From: CAISIP01 sp031367285 | GTDB taxonomy: Bacteria > Pseudomonadota > Gammaproteobacteria > Burkholderiales > Burkholderiaceae_C | Assembly (NCBI GenBank): GCA_031367285.1 | Contig: JANLPN010000531.1 | Coordinates: 1 to 19,381 of the forward strand | Length of the DNA: 19,381 bases | Direction of reading: 5' to 3' | Part shown: positions 8,276 to 17,060 of the stretch, in pieces | Layout: every line of letters begins with the position of its first letter | How positions within the stretch are numbered: the stretch's first letter is position 1 | Program-made: the position numbers and the translations under genes | Notes under the pieces: model-generated | Told to the model about the DNA's origin: nothing | Databases searched by the model: none | The model's input: only the letters and a program-made list of their open reading frames with translations

Positions 8276-9886
8276 TCAGGCTACCGCTTTCACCAGGGTG
8301 CGGGTGTAGGGATGTTTTGGCGCATCCAGCACCTGCGCGACCTCGCCAGCCTCGACAATTTCACCGTCTTTCATCACCAGCACGTCGTGCGCCATGGCAC
8401 GGATCACATCCACGTCGTGGGTGATCAGCAGATAGCTCAGGCCCCGCTCGCGTTGCAGACGCTGCAGCAGTTCCAGCACCTGCTTCTGGATCGTCACGTC
8501 GAGCGCGCTGGTGGGCTCGTCGAGCACCAGCAACCGCGGTTGCACGATCAAGGCGCGCGCAATCGCAATACGCTGGCGCTGTCCGCCCGAGAACTCATGC
8601 GGATAACGGCTCAGCAGGTTGGCGAACTGGGCCTCATCCAGGCCTACTTCTTCCAACGCCCGCAACACCTGCAGCTGGCGATGTGCCACTTCAAGGGAAG
8701 CTTCGTGAACCAGCAGACCCTCACCCACAATTTCTTCCACCGTCATACGTGGCGAGAGCGACGAGAATGGATCTTGAAACACCACCTGCACCGCGCGCCG
8801 CAAGGCCTTGTCAGAGCCCGCGTCCTTGCCCCAGGCGCGCCCCGACACACGCAATTCGCCCGTAAAAGCCTGTAGTCCCAGGGCTGCCAGCGCCAAAGTG
8901 GATTTGCCCGAACCCGACTCACCGATCACCCCCAGGGTCCGGCCCGTCGCCACGGCAAAAGTCGCGTTGCTTACGGCCACGAACGAACCTTTACTGAACC
9001 AGCCACGTATCCCCGGCACGGGCATCGGGTAACTGACGCCGAGTTCCCTGGCTTCCATGGGTACAAGCGCGTTGTCCACCGGAACTGGCTGAGAAACCAG
9101 CTCGATGACGTTGCGCACCGGCCGGCTGTCAATGAGTTTGCGTGTATAGGCGTGCCGGGGGTCGGCAAATACCTCGCCGACCGGGCCTTGCTCCACAATC
9201 AGCCCGTTTTCCATCACGGCAACCCGGTCCGCAAACTTACGCACCAGGTTCAGGTCATGGGTGATCATCAACACGGCCATGCCGTACTCGCGCTGCAGGT
9301 CCGATAGCAGATCGAGGATTTGCGCGCGTACGGTCACGTCCAGCGCCGTCGTGGGCTCGTCCGCCAATAACAACCTGGGTTTGCAGGCCAGCGCCATCGC
9401 GATCATGGCGCGCTGGCGTTGCCCGCCCGAGAGCTGGTGCGGAAAGGACAATGCCCGCCGCTGCGGCTCGGGTATACCAGTGCTGGCCAGCAGGGCCACC
9501 GTGGCCGCGCCACATTGCGCCTTGCTCAGACCCTGCTTGAGTTGCAGCACTTCGGCAATTTGTTCACCCACCGTAAACAGCGGATTGAGCGCCGTCATGG
9601 GCTCCTGGAAAATCATCGCGATGTCCTGCCCCCGAATAGCCCGCAATTGCAGCTCGGGAATAGCCATCAGGTCAACCTCGCCGCCGGCCTGTGTAAATCG
9701 CGCTGTACCGCTGCAATGGGCGTTTGTGGCGAGCCGCAGCAGGCTCAAAGCCGTTACCGTCTTGCCCGAACCGGACTCGCCTACCAGCGCAAGTTTTTCC
9801 CCCTGCCCAATTGAAAAATCGATGCCCTTGACCACGTCCTTGCCGCCAAACGCAACCCGCAGGCCACTTACCTCCAGAAGACTCAT
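8276..9886 (-). CDS. yejF: Oligopeptide ABC transporter, double ATP-binding protein (YejF-like)
   Basis: This is the ATPase of an oligopeptide importer with two complete nucleotide-binding domains in one 536-residue chain, as in E. coli YejF. NBD1 has Walker A GESGSGKT at 36-43, signature LSGGQRQR at 152-159 and Walker B RLLLADEPTT at 171-180. NBD2 has GESGSGKS at 322-329, FSGGQRQR at 432-439 and RLLVLDEPTS at 451-460. Oligopeptide-type C-terminal linkers (H-A/P-Y-T-R) follow each domain. All catalytic motifs are intact in both halves. Its ATG overlaps the stop of the yejE-like gene by 4 nt (ATGA), indicating translational coupling. It is the last gene of the operon, with a terminator about 80 bp downstream. 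Confidence 0.95.
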   Translation of the reverse strand: MSLLEVSGLRVAFGGKDVVKGIDFSIGQGEKLALVGESGSGKTVTALSLLRLATNAHCSGTARFTQAGGEVDLMAIPELQLRAIRGQDIAMIFQEPMTALNPLFTVGEQIAEVLQLKQGLSKAQCGAATVALLASTGIPEPQRRALSFPHQLSGGQRQRAMIAMALACKPRLLLADEPTTALDVTVRAQILDLLSDLQREYGMAVLMITHDLNLVRKFADRVAVMENGLIVEQGPVGEVFADPRHAYTRKLIDSRPVRNVIELVSQPVPVDNALVPMEARELGVSYPMPVPGIRGWFSKGSFVAVSNATFAVATGRTLGVIGESGSGKSTLALAALGLQAFTGELRVSGRAWGKDAGSDKALRRAVQVVFQDPFSSLSPRMTVEEIVGEGLLVHEASLEVAHRQLQVLRALEEVGLDEAQFANLLSRYPHEFSGGQRQRIAIARALIVQPRLLVLDEPTSALDVTIQKQVLELLQRLQRERGLSYLLITHDVDVIRAMAHDVLVMKDGEIVEAGEVAQVLDAPKHPYTRTLVKAVA

Positions 9887-11031
9887 GGCGCAGCCTTCGG
9901 CGCAGGAGCAGGAGCAGGGACGGGATCCTGGTCGGCCTTGCGGGGGTCCAGCGCATCGCGCAACGCGTCACCCATAAAAGTCAGCAGCAGCAGGGTCAGC
10001 ACCAATACGGCAAACGTGGACAGGGAAATCCACCAGGCATCGATATTGTTCTTGCCTTGCGACAGCAATTCACCCAGGGACGGCGTGCCTGGCGGTACAC
10101 CCAGGCCCAGGAAATCGAGCGAGGTCAGCGCCAGAATGGCTCCGCTCATGCGAAACGGCAGGAAGGTGACTACCGGCGTCAAGCTGTTGGGCAACACGTG
10201 GCGCACGATAATCTGCCAGTTGCCCACACCGAGCGCGCGCGCCGCCCGCACATAGTCCAGTTGGCGATTGCGCAGGAATTCGGCCCGCACGTAGTCGGAC
10301 AAACCCATCCAGCCAAACAGGCTCAGCAGTACCAGCAGCAAGGCCAGGCTGGGTGCAAAAATGGCGCTGAAAATAATCAGCAGGTACAACTCGGGCATAG
10401 AACCCCAGATTTCGATGAAACGCTGCAGCGCCAGATCGATCTTGCCGGCGAAAAATCCCTGTATGGCGCCCGCCACCACACCCAGGAAAACCCCGGTTGC
10501 CGTCAGGGCCAGCGCAAACAGCACGCTGACCCGAAAGCCATAGATCAGCTGCGCCAGCAGATCCCGTCCCCGGTCGTCGGTGCCGAGCAGGTTGGCACGT
10601 GTAGGCCGCGAGGGGTTGGGCTCGGCAGCAAAGTAGTTGAGCGTCCTGGGCCCATAGGGATTCGGTGCGAAAAGTGCCCAATTGCCGTTGCGGGACAATC
10701 GCTCCCGAATAAACGGATCCAGGTAGTCGGTGCTGGTCTCGAAATCGCCGCCAAAGGTTTTCTCCGAATAGTCCTTCAGCATCGGGAAGTAGGTCGTGCC
10801 CTCGTAACGGACGATGAGCGGGCGGTCATTCGACACCACTTCCGCAAACAGGCTCACCAGCACCAGTGCACAAAAGGCCAGCAGGCTCCAGTAGCCGAGC
10901 GGGTTGCGCTTGAACCGCAGCCAGGCACGCCGCCCCGGCGACAGGCTGGGTTTGCGGACCAACGCTGCAGGGTCCGGAACGCCTACCGCCGCCTTAGCAG
11001 CCAAAGAATGGGCGGTATCTTCGAGCGCCAT
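9883..11031 (-). CDS. yejE: Oligopeptide ABC transporter permease (YejE-like)
   Basis: This is an inner-membrane permease of the OppC/DppC type. The protein of 382 residues closely follows E. coli YejE as I recall it. The N-terminus contains R-F-K-R-N-P-L-G-Y-W-S-L and then the first membrane segment, followed by a long periplasmic loop with NDRPLIVRYEG and TYFPMLKDYSE. Five further membrane segments come next. The EAA loop reads as D-Y-V-R-A-A-R-A-L-G-V and the strongly conserved L-T-S-L-D-F-L-G-L-G-V-P follows. The frame extends to a TTG at 11058 overlapping yejB, but the ATG at 11031, immediately after the yejB stop (11033-11035), is more plausible and suggests coupling. The C-terminal tail is Pro/Ala-rich. 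Confidence 0.94.
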   Translation of the reverse strand: MALEDTAHSLAAKAAVGVPDPAALVRKPSLSPGRRAWLRFKRNPLGYWSLLAFCALVLVSLFAEVVSNDRPLIVRYEGTTYFPMLKDYSEKTFGGDFETSTDYLDPFIRERLSRNGNWALFAPNPYGPRTLNYFAAEPNPSRPTRANLLGTDDRGRDLLAQLIYGFRVSVLFALALTATGVFLGVVAGAIQGFFAGKIDLALQRFIEIWGSMPELYLLIIFSAIFAPSLALLLVLLSLFGWMGLSDYVRAEFLRNRQLDYVRAARALGVGNWQIIVRHVLPNSLTPVVTFLPFRMSGAILALTSLDFLGLGVPPGTPSLGELLSQGKNNIDAWWISLSTFAVLVLTLLLLTFMGDALRDALDPRKADQDPVPAPAPAPKAAP

Positions 11032-11032
11032 A

Positions 11033-12061
11033 TCAATCAAACTTGACCCGCGGGTCAACCCACACGTAACACAGATCGGACACCAGCTTGGTGAAGAGCC
11101 CGATCAGCGTGAACAGGTAGAGCGTGCCCAGCACCACCGGATAGTCGCGCCGGATCACGCTCTCGTAACTGAGCAGCCCCAGCCCGTCGAGCGAAAACAG
11201 GGTTTCAATCAACAGGGAACCGGTAAAAAAGGCGCCAATGAATGCGGCCGGGAAACCGGTGATGATGGGTATCAGGGCATTGCGGAAAATATGCTTCCAC
11301 AAAACCTGCCCCTCGCCCAGGCCCTTGGCGCGCGCGGTCACCACATACTGCTTGCGGATCTCCTCAAGAAATGCGTTTTTGGTCAGCATGGCAGTCACGG
11401 CAAAACTGCCCAGCACCATGGCCGTGACGGGCATGGCGATATGCCACAAATAGTCAGTCACGCGGCCACCCCAGGCCATTTCATCCCAGTTGCTGGAGGT
11501 GAGGCCACGCAACGGAAACCATTGCAGTTGCCCGCCAAAAATCACCAGCAGCGCCACGCCCAGTACGAAGCCCGGGATGGCATACCCCAGCAGCACCAGC
11601 AATGTCGTCACCAGATCAAAGCGCGAACCGGCACGCACCGCCTTGGCCACGCCCAGGGGTACGGCAATCAGGTAGCTGATAAAAAACGTCCAAAGCCCCA
11701 GGCTGACCGACACCGGAAGTTTCTCCACGATCAGTTGCGCCACGTCCTTGTTCTGGAAAAAACTCCGGCCCAGGTCGAAACGCGCAAACTGGCCCAGCAT
11801 CTGAACGAAACGCTCGGGCGCGGGTTTGTCAAAACCGTACAAGGCCTTGATCTGCGCGATGCGTTTGGGGTCCACACCCTGTGAACCGCGGTAGCTCAAG
11901 CCGCCCCCCTCCGCGCTGGTACCGGTGCCAGCCTTGGCCTCCGCCAGGTACTGCTCCACCGGCCCGCCTGGAACAAACTGGATCACGCAAAACGTGATTA
12001 GCAACACGCCAAACAACGTGGGAACCATCAGCAACAGACGCTTTAGGATGTAGACAAACAT
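11033..12061 (-). CDS. yejB: Oligopeptide ABC transporter permease (YejB-like)
   Basis: This is an inner-membrane permease of the OppB/DppB type, 342 residues. The first membrane segment is at about 8-28 and is followed by the family motif V-P-G-G-P-V-E-Q. A periplasmic loop contains the Y-R-G-S-Q-G-V-D-P stretch and LYGFDKP. The EAA cytoplasmic loop reads EEIRKQYVVTARAKGLG, with W-K-H-I-F-R-N-A just after. The C-terminus ends in VDPRVKFD, like E. coli YejB as I recall it. It starts 3 bp after the yejA stop codon with no strong ribosome binding site, so it is probably translated by coupling. With YejE it should form the heterodimeric membrane pore of the importer. Confidence 0.95.
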   Translation of the reverse strand: MFVYILKRLLLMVPTLFGVLLITFCVIQFVPGGPVEQYLAEAKAGTGTSAEGGGLSYRGSQGVDPKRIAQIKALYGFDKPAPERFVQMLGQFARFDLGRSFFQNKDVAQLIVEKLPVSVSLGLWTFFISYLIAVPLGVAKAVRAGSRFDLVTTLLVLLGYAIPGFVLGVALLVIFGGQLQWFPLRGLTSSNWDEMAWGGRVTDYLWHIAMPVTAMVLGSFAVTAMLTKNAFLEEIRKQYVVTARAKGLGEGQVLWKHIFRNALIPIITGFPAAFIGAFFTGSLLIETLFSLDGLGLLSYESVIRRDYPVVLGTLYLFTLIGLFTKLVSDLCYVWVDPRVKFD

Positions 12062-12064
12062 GGT

Positions 12065-13861
12065 TTATCTGGCCCACCAGGTGTCTATGGCCCAGCTTTC
12101 GCCCTGCACATAAGGCGGCATCTCAGCCGGCTTCGCAAGGCGCCAGGCGTTGTAGGCGATGCGGTGCGTGCCCGCCGTCCACTGCGGGATCAGCAGGTAG
12201 CTGTGGCTGACCACACGCTCCAGCGCACGGCAGGCCGGCAATAACTCCGCCTTGGACTTGGCTTCGGTCATGCGTGTAACCAGCGCGTCAATGGCCGGAC
12301 TTTTGACGCCCGACAGATTGCCCGAGTCTTCGATGTCCGCCGCCTTGCTCCCAAAGATATCCGCGTATTCCTGGCCGGGGCTGTGGGTACCCCCGTAGGC
12401 CAGCGAAGTAATGTCGAATTCAAACTTCTGCAGGCGCTGCTGGTACAAGGCAAAGTCGACCGGGCGGAAGACCAACTCAATACCGATTTTCTCCAGATTG
12501 CGCGCCCAGGGGGTCACGGTACGTGCGCCACCCTCATTGCTGTCCAGATATTCCACAACGAAAGCCTGGCCGCGCGCATTGCGCAACTTGCCGTTGCGTA
12601 CTTCCCAACCGGCCTCCTTGAGAAGGGCCTGCGCGCGGCGCAAATTTTCGCGCAAGGATGAACTGCCGTCGGTGCGCGGAGACACCGTCATGGGGCCAAA
12701 AACCGCCGCCGGAACCTGCTTGCGCCAGGGTTCTAGCAGGGCCACTTCTTCAGCCGACGGCTCGCCCTTGGCCTGGCAATCGGTATTGCCGAACAAGCCG
12801 TTGACGCGCTGGTAGGAGTTGTAGAACATCTGGCGGTTCATCCACTCGTAGTCCAGTGCCAGCCCGAGGGCTTCGCGCACACGCACATCCTTGAACGAGT
12901 CGCGCCGGGTGTTGAGTACGTAACTCTGGAAGCCCGAGGGCAGGCGGTGTTTGAACTCGGCCTTGACCAGTTCACCGGAATCAAACTTCTTGCCGCTCAC
13001 TCGACGCGCCCAGTCGCCGGCCGAGAAGAAGCGCATCAAATCGAACTCGCCGGCCTTCAGCGCTTCCAGCCGCGCCGTGTTGTCCTTGTATATCTTGACC
13101 GTGATGCGTTCGAAATTGCTGGTGCCGCGGCGCACATTCAGGTCCCGCGCCCAATAGGCGGCGTCGCGCACATAAGTGATGTCCCGGCCAAACTTCACCG
13201 GGCCGATCCGGTACGGGCCGCTGCCGATGGGAATGTCCATCACCACCTGGTCAAACGGTTTGAGCTTGCCGCTCTCCTCGCCCCAGCGGTGGCTGAACAC
13301 CGGCAGGCCACCAACCGTCAGCGGCAGTTCGCGGTTGGGCTTCTTGAAGCGGTAACGCACGGTGCGCTCGTCCACCACGTCCACACCCGCCACGTCCTCC
13401 AGCAGGCTCTTGTACGCGGGCGAGGTAAACGGCCCCATCAAGGTGTCGAAACTGTGTTTGACATCGACCGCCAGTACCACGTCACCGTTATGAAAGCGCG
13501 CCTGTGGACGCAAACGGAAAGTGGCCGACATGCCGTCTGCCGGTACCTCCACGTCGCTCGCCAGCAAACCGTAACCTGAGCCGGTTTCATCCAGTGAACC
13601 CAGCAACAGCGAGTCGAACAACAGGCTGGACAGGTAAGCCGGCGCGTTGCCCTTGATCGTGAACGGGTTGTACTTGTCGAAAGTGGACACACGCAGGTTG
13701 CTGACCAGGCGCAACTCGCCGCGCTTGGGCGCTGCCGGGTTGACGTAATCGAAGTGGTCAAAATTGGCCGGGTACTTCAGATCACCCCACAGGGCATATC
13801 CGTGCGCCGCCCAGCCCGGAAGGGTGATGGTCAACAACAGCAAAAGAAGCAAACCGCGCAT
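12065..13861 (-). CDS. yejA: Periplasmic peptide-binding protein of ABC importer (YejA-like)
   Basis: This is an extracellular solute-binding protein of family 5 (SBP_bac_5), 598 residues, expected in the periplasm. A signal peptide is visible: a short basic start (MRG), a Leu-rich core (L4-L10) and a likely cleavage after G-W-A-A near residue 19. The mature protein begins YALWGDLKYP, typical of YejA. Family features include RFHNGD and YRFKKPNREL in the first lobe and LGLALDYEWMN in the second. It is first in the yejA-B-E-F order, so the operon is complete. In E. coli YejABEF imports oligopeptides and is the route for microcin C; the natural substrate here is unknown. Only 37 bp separate its start from divergent fabI, so its promoter must overlap the fabI 5' end. 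Confidence 0.93.
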   Translation of the reverse strand: MRGLLLLLLLTITLPGWAAHGYALWGDLKYPANFDHFDYVNPAAPKRGELRLVSNLRVSTFDKYNPFTIKGNAPAYLSSLLFDSLLLGSLDETGSGYGLLASDVEVPADGMSATFRLRPQARFHNGDVVLAVDVKHSFDTLMGPFTSPAYKSLLEDVAGVDVVDERTVRYRFKKPNRELPLTVGGLPVFSHRWGEESGKLKPFDQVVMDIPIGSGPYRIGPVKFGRDITYVRDAAYWARDLNVRRGTSNFERITVKIYKDNTARLEALKAGEFDLMRFFSAGDWARRVSGKKFDSGELVKAEFKHRLPSGFQSYVLNTRRDSFKDVRVREALGLALDYEWMNRQMFYNSYQRVNGLFGNTDCQAKGEPSAEEVALLEPWRKQVPAAVFGPMTVSPRTDGSSSLRENLRRAQALLKEAGWEVRNGKLRNARGQAFVVEYLDSNEGGARTVTPWARNLEKIGIELVFRPVDFALYQQRLQKFEFDITSLAYGGTHSPGQEYADIFGSKAADIEDSGNLSGVKSPAIDALVTRMTEAKSKAELLPACRALERVVSHSYLLIPQWTAGTHRIAYNAWRLAKPAEMPPYVQGESWAIDTWWAR

Positions 13862-13898
13862 GCGACAATTCTGCAGGATTTTTCATGGAGACAAATCA

Positions 13899-14693
13899 AT
13901 GGGCTTTCTGGCCGGGAAAAAGTTGTTGATCACGGGTGTGCTGAGCAACCGCTCCATCGCCTACGGCATCGCCAGGGCCTGCCACGCGCAGGGTGCGGAG
14001 CTGGCTTTCAGTTACGTGGGCGAGCGCTTCAAGGATCGCATCACGGAATATGCCGCGAGCTTCGGCTCCTCCCTGATTTTTGACTGCGACGTGGGCGACG
14101 ATGGGCAGATCACCAAATTGTTCGCCGACTTATCGCGGACATGGCCCAGGCTGGACGGTTTTGTGCACGCGATCGGCTTTGCGCCGCGGGAGGCGATTGC
14201 GGGCGACTTCCTGGACGGCCTCTCGCGCGAGGCATTCCGGATTGCGCACGACATCAGTGCCTACAGCTTCCCGGCGATGGCCAAGGCCGCCCTGCCTTAT
14301 CTGAACGACAAGTCAGCTCTGCTGACGCTGACGTACCTCGGTTCCGTCCGCACGGTTCCCAACTACAACACCATGGGACTGGCAAAAGCGTCGCTCGAAG
14401 CATCGGTGCGCTACCTCGCCGAATCGCTTGGTCCCAGGGGCATGCGCGTGAACGGCATCAGCGCGGGCCCGATCAAGACCCTCGCTGCCAGCGGAATCAA
14501 AGGCTTCAGCAAGATTCTGTCGGTCGTGGCAGAAACTTCACCGATCCGCCGCAATGTGACAATCGATGATGTGGGCAATGTCGCCGCATTCCTGCTCAGC
14601 GATCTCGCCGCCGGCGTCAGCGCCGAGATTACCTACGTGGATGGCGGCTTCAGCAGCGTCGTGGGCGGTATCGCGGCACCCGAGGTGGCCTGA
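13899..14693 (+). CDS. fabI: Enoyl-[acyl-carrier-protein] reductase (NADH) FabI
   Basis: FabI catalyses the last reduction of each fatty-acid elongation cycle. The protein has 264 residues. The ATG at 13899 is preceded by GGAG at 8-nt spacing; longer in-frame starts would run into yejA. The nucleotide-binding segment G-V-L-S-N-R-S-I-A-Y is at about 13-22. The active-site Y146, Y156 and K163 keep the E. coli numbering, in TYLGSV and PNYNTMGLAK. G93, M159 and F203, positions where changes give triclosan resistance in E. coli, all carry the sensitive-type residue. This suggests an inhibitor-susceptible classical FabI. The gene is divergent from yejA. Its stop codon is 3 bp from the stop of the convergent decarboxylase gene, with no terminator between them. 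Confidence 0.97.
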   Translation: MGFLAGKKLLITGVLSNRSIAYGIARACHAQGAELAFSYVGERFKDRITEYAASFGSSLIFDCDVGDDGQITKLFADLSRTWPRLDGFVHAIGFAPREAIAGDFLDGLSREAFRIAHDISAYSFPAMAKAALPYLNDKSALLTLTYLGSVRTVPNYNTMGLAKASLEASVRYLAESLGPRGMRVNGISAGPIKTLAASGIKGFSKILSVVAETSPIRRNVTIDDVGNVAAFLLSDLAAGVSAEITYVDGGFSSVVGGIAAPEVA

Positions 14694-14696
14694 GTT

Positions 14697-17060
14697 CTAT
14701 AGGGTGCGGCCGAAGGGCCCTTCATTACCCACTTGGACCAGTTTACCCGGCACGGCCAGCACCTTGGCCGTGGCCTTGACCGGTTCCCGGGCCACGCAAT
14801 CGGCGTAATAACGCACTTTGCCGTCATCCCCCTGGATTTCCACCACGCCGTGGATGTCGGTCTCAAAGCCAGGGCACTGTGAATTGAACTCGCGCGAGAA
14901 CTTCAGGTAATCAACGATTTTCTTGTTGAAAACCTCGCCTGGGATAAGGAGTGGGATACCTGGCGGATAAGGCGTCACCAGCGACGTCGTAATCCGGCCT
15001 TCCAGTTGGTCGATCTCGACACGTTCCGTCTTGCGGTGCGCGATGTACGCGAAGGCATCGCTCGGCTTCATCGCCGGGGTGAGGTCCGACAGGTACATGT
15101 CTGTGGTCAGGCGCGCAATGTCGTACCGGGCGTACAACTGATGCACAAACTGGCACAACTCAGCCAAGCCCATCTTTTCATACTTGGGATGCTGCTGGCA
15201 AAACTCCGGCAGGATGCGCCACATGGGCTGGTTCTTGGCGTAATCGTCCTTGAACTGCTGCAGGGCCGTCAGCAAGGTGTTCCAGCGGCCCTTGGTGATG
15301 CCGATGGTGAACATGATGAAGAAGCTGTACAGGCCGGTTTTCTCCACCACCACGCCATGCTCGGCAAGAAACTTGGTCACGATGCTGGCCGGGATGCCGG
15401 TTTTTGCGAACTTGCCATTCAGGTCCATGCCGGGAGTAACGATGGTCGACTTGATCGGGTCCAGCATGTTGAAACCGGTCGCCATCTTGCCAAAGCCGTG
15501 CCAGTTGACGCCGGCCTTGGCGTTCTTCGACTCACCCTTGATGATCCAGTCGTCCGCGCGGCCTATGCCTTCATCGACCAGTTTGTCCGGCCCCCACACC
15601 TTGAACCACCAGTCGTCGCCGTATTCGTCGTCAATCTTGCGCATTGCGCGCCGGAAGTCCAGTGCCTCGGCAATACTCTCCTCCACCAGCGCGGTGCCCC
15701 CGGGAGGCTCCATCATGGCCGCCGCCACGTCACAACTGGCAATGATGCTGTACTGCGGGCTGGTGCTGGTGTGCATCAGGTAGGCCTCGTTGAACAGGTG
15801 CCGGTCGAGTTTGTTCTGCTGTGCGTCCTGCACCAGCACGTGGCTGGCCTGGCTGATGCCGGCAAGCAGCTTGTGAATCGACTGCGTCGCATACACCACG
15901 GCTTTTTTGGGACGTGCCCGCTTCTTGCCCATTGCGTGGTAGGTGCCATAAAAGGGGTGAAACGCCGCATGCGGCAACCAGGCCTCGTCGAAATGCAGGT
16001 TCTCCACGTAACCGTCCAGCATGCCCTTGATGGTTTCTGTGTTGTACAGCACCCCGTCATACGTGGACTGCGTAATCGTCAACACGCGCGGCTTGACGGC
16101 TTTGGCATCCACCCCTTTAAGCAGCGGGTTGGCCCGGATCTTGGCCTGGATCGCCACCGGTTCGAACTCTTCCTTGGGGATGGGGCCGATGATGCCGAAA
16201 TGGTTACGCGTGGGTTTGAGGAACACCGGTATGGACCCGGTCATGATGATGGCGTGCAGGATGGATTTGTGGCAGTTGCGGTCCACCACCACCACGTCAC
16301 CCGGCGCTACGCAGTGGTGCCACACCATCTTGTTGGAAGTGCTGGTGCCGTTGGTCACGAAGAAGCAGTGGTCGGCATTGAAAATACGCGCCGCATTGCG
16401 CTCGGACGCGGCTATCGGCCCGGTATGGTCCAGCAGTTGACCGAGTTCCTCCACCGCATTGCAAACGTCGGCACGCAGCATGTTCTCGCCAAAAAACTGG
16501 TGGAACATCTGGCCCACCGGGCTCTTCAGGAACGCGACGCCGCCCGAATGGCCTGGGCAATGCCAGGAGTAGGAGCCGTCTTCGGCATAGTCCAGCAGCG
16601 CCTTGAAAAATGGCGGCTGTACGCCCTCCAGGTAAATCTTGGCCTCGCGGATGATGTGGCGCGCCACGAACTCCGGCGTGTCCTCGAACATGTGGATGAA
16701 GCCATGCAGCTCGCGCAGGATGTCATTGGGGATATGGCGCGACGTCTTGGTTTCGCCATACACGTAGATCGGCACGTCCAGGTTTTTGCGCCGTACCTCT
16801 TCGATGAACTGGCGCAGATTCAGCACGGCCGGGTCCAGGTCCGGCCCAGGTGTGAATTCTTCGTCATCAATGGACAGTATGAAAGCGCTGGCACGCGACT
16901 GCTGCTGCGCAAACTGCGACAGATCGCCGTAACTGGTCACGCCCAGCACTTCGAAACCTTCGCTTTCTATGGCTTGCGCCAGCGCACGAATACCCAGGCC
17001 GGAAGTATTCTCGGAGCGGAAGTCTTCGTCGATGATGACAATAGGGAAGCGAAATTTCAT
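14697..17060 (-). CDS. PLP-dependent Orn/Lys/Arg decarboxylase
   Basis: This fold-type I pyridoxal-phosphate decarboxylase of the basic amino-acid family has 787 residues, removing CO2 from ornithine, lysine or arginine. The ATG at 17060 has a perfect AGGAG site upstream, and the longer frame to 17201 is rejected. Domains are an N-terminal response-regulator-like wing domain (about 1-125, with DEDFRSENTSGLG at 11-23), the PLP core (about 150-590) and a C-terminal domain. PLP contacts visible are TNGTSTSNK at 236-244, FDEAW at 357-361 (D358) and the Schiff-base lysine K397 in ATQSIHKLLAG. The size and wing domain match the large inducible/biosynthetic type seen in E. coli CadA, SpeC and AdiA. 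Substrate cannot be told from these motifs. No antiporter or regulator lies next to it, which argues mildly against a classical acid-resistance cassette. Confidence 0.93.
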   Translation of the reverse strand: MKFRFPIVIIDEDFRSENTSGLGIRALAQAIESEGFEVLGVTSYGDLSQFAQQQSRASAFILSIDDEEFTPGPDLDPAVLNLRQFIEEVRRKNLDVPIYVYGETKTSRHIPNDILRELHGFIHMFEDTPEFVARHIIREAKIYLEGVQPPFFKALLDYAEDGSYSWHCPGHSGGVAFLKSPVGQMFHQFFGENMLRADVCNAVEELGQLLDHTGPIAASERNAARIFNADHCFFVTNGTSTSNKMVWHHCVAPGDVVVVDRNCHKSILHAIIMTGSIPVFLKPTRNHFGIIGPIPKEEFEPVAIQAKIRANPLLKGVDAKAVKPRVLTITQSTYDGVLYNTETIKGMLDGYVENLHFDEAWLPHAAFHPFYGTYHAMGKKRARPKKAVVYATQSIHKLLAGISQASHVLVQDAQQNKLDRHLFNEAYLMHTSTSPQYSIIASCDVAAAMMEPPGGTALVEESIAEALDFRRAMRKIDDEYGDDWWFKVWGPDKLVDEGIGRADDWIIKGESKNAKAGVNWHGFGKMATGFNMLDPIKSTIVTPGMDLNGKFAKTGIPASIVTKFLAEHGVVVEKTGLYSFFIMFTIGITKGRWNTLLTALQQFKDDYAKNQPMWRILPEFCQQHPKYEKMGLAELCQFVHQLYARYDIARLTTDMYLSDLTPAMKPSDAFAYIAHRKTERVEIDQLEGRITTSLVTPYPPGIPLLIPGEVFNKKIVDYLKFSREFNSQCPGFETDIHGVVEIQGDDGKVRYYADCVAREPVKATAKVLAVPGKLVQVGNEGPFGRTL

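Noticed and set aside
13764..13898. N-terminal extension of FabI
   Set aside because: It overlaps the yejA signal-peptide coding region. The start at 13899 keeps the E. coli active-site numbering exactly and has a GGAG site.
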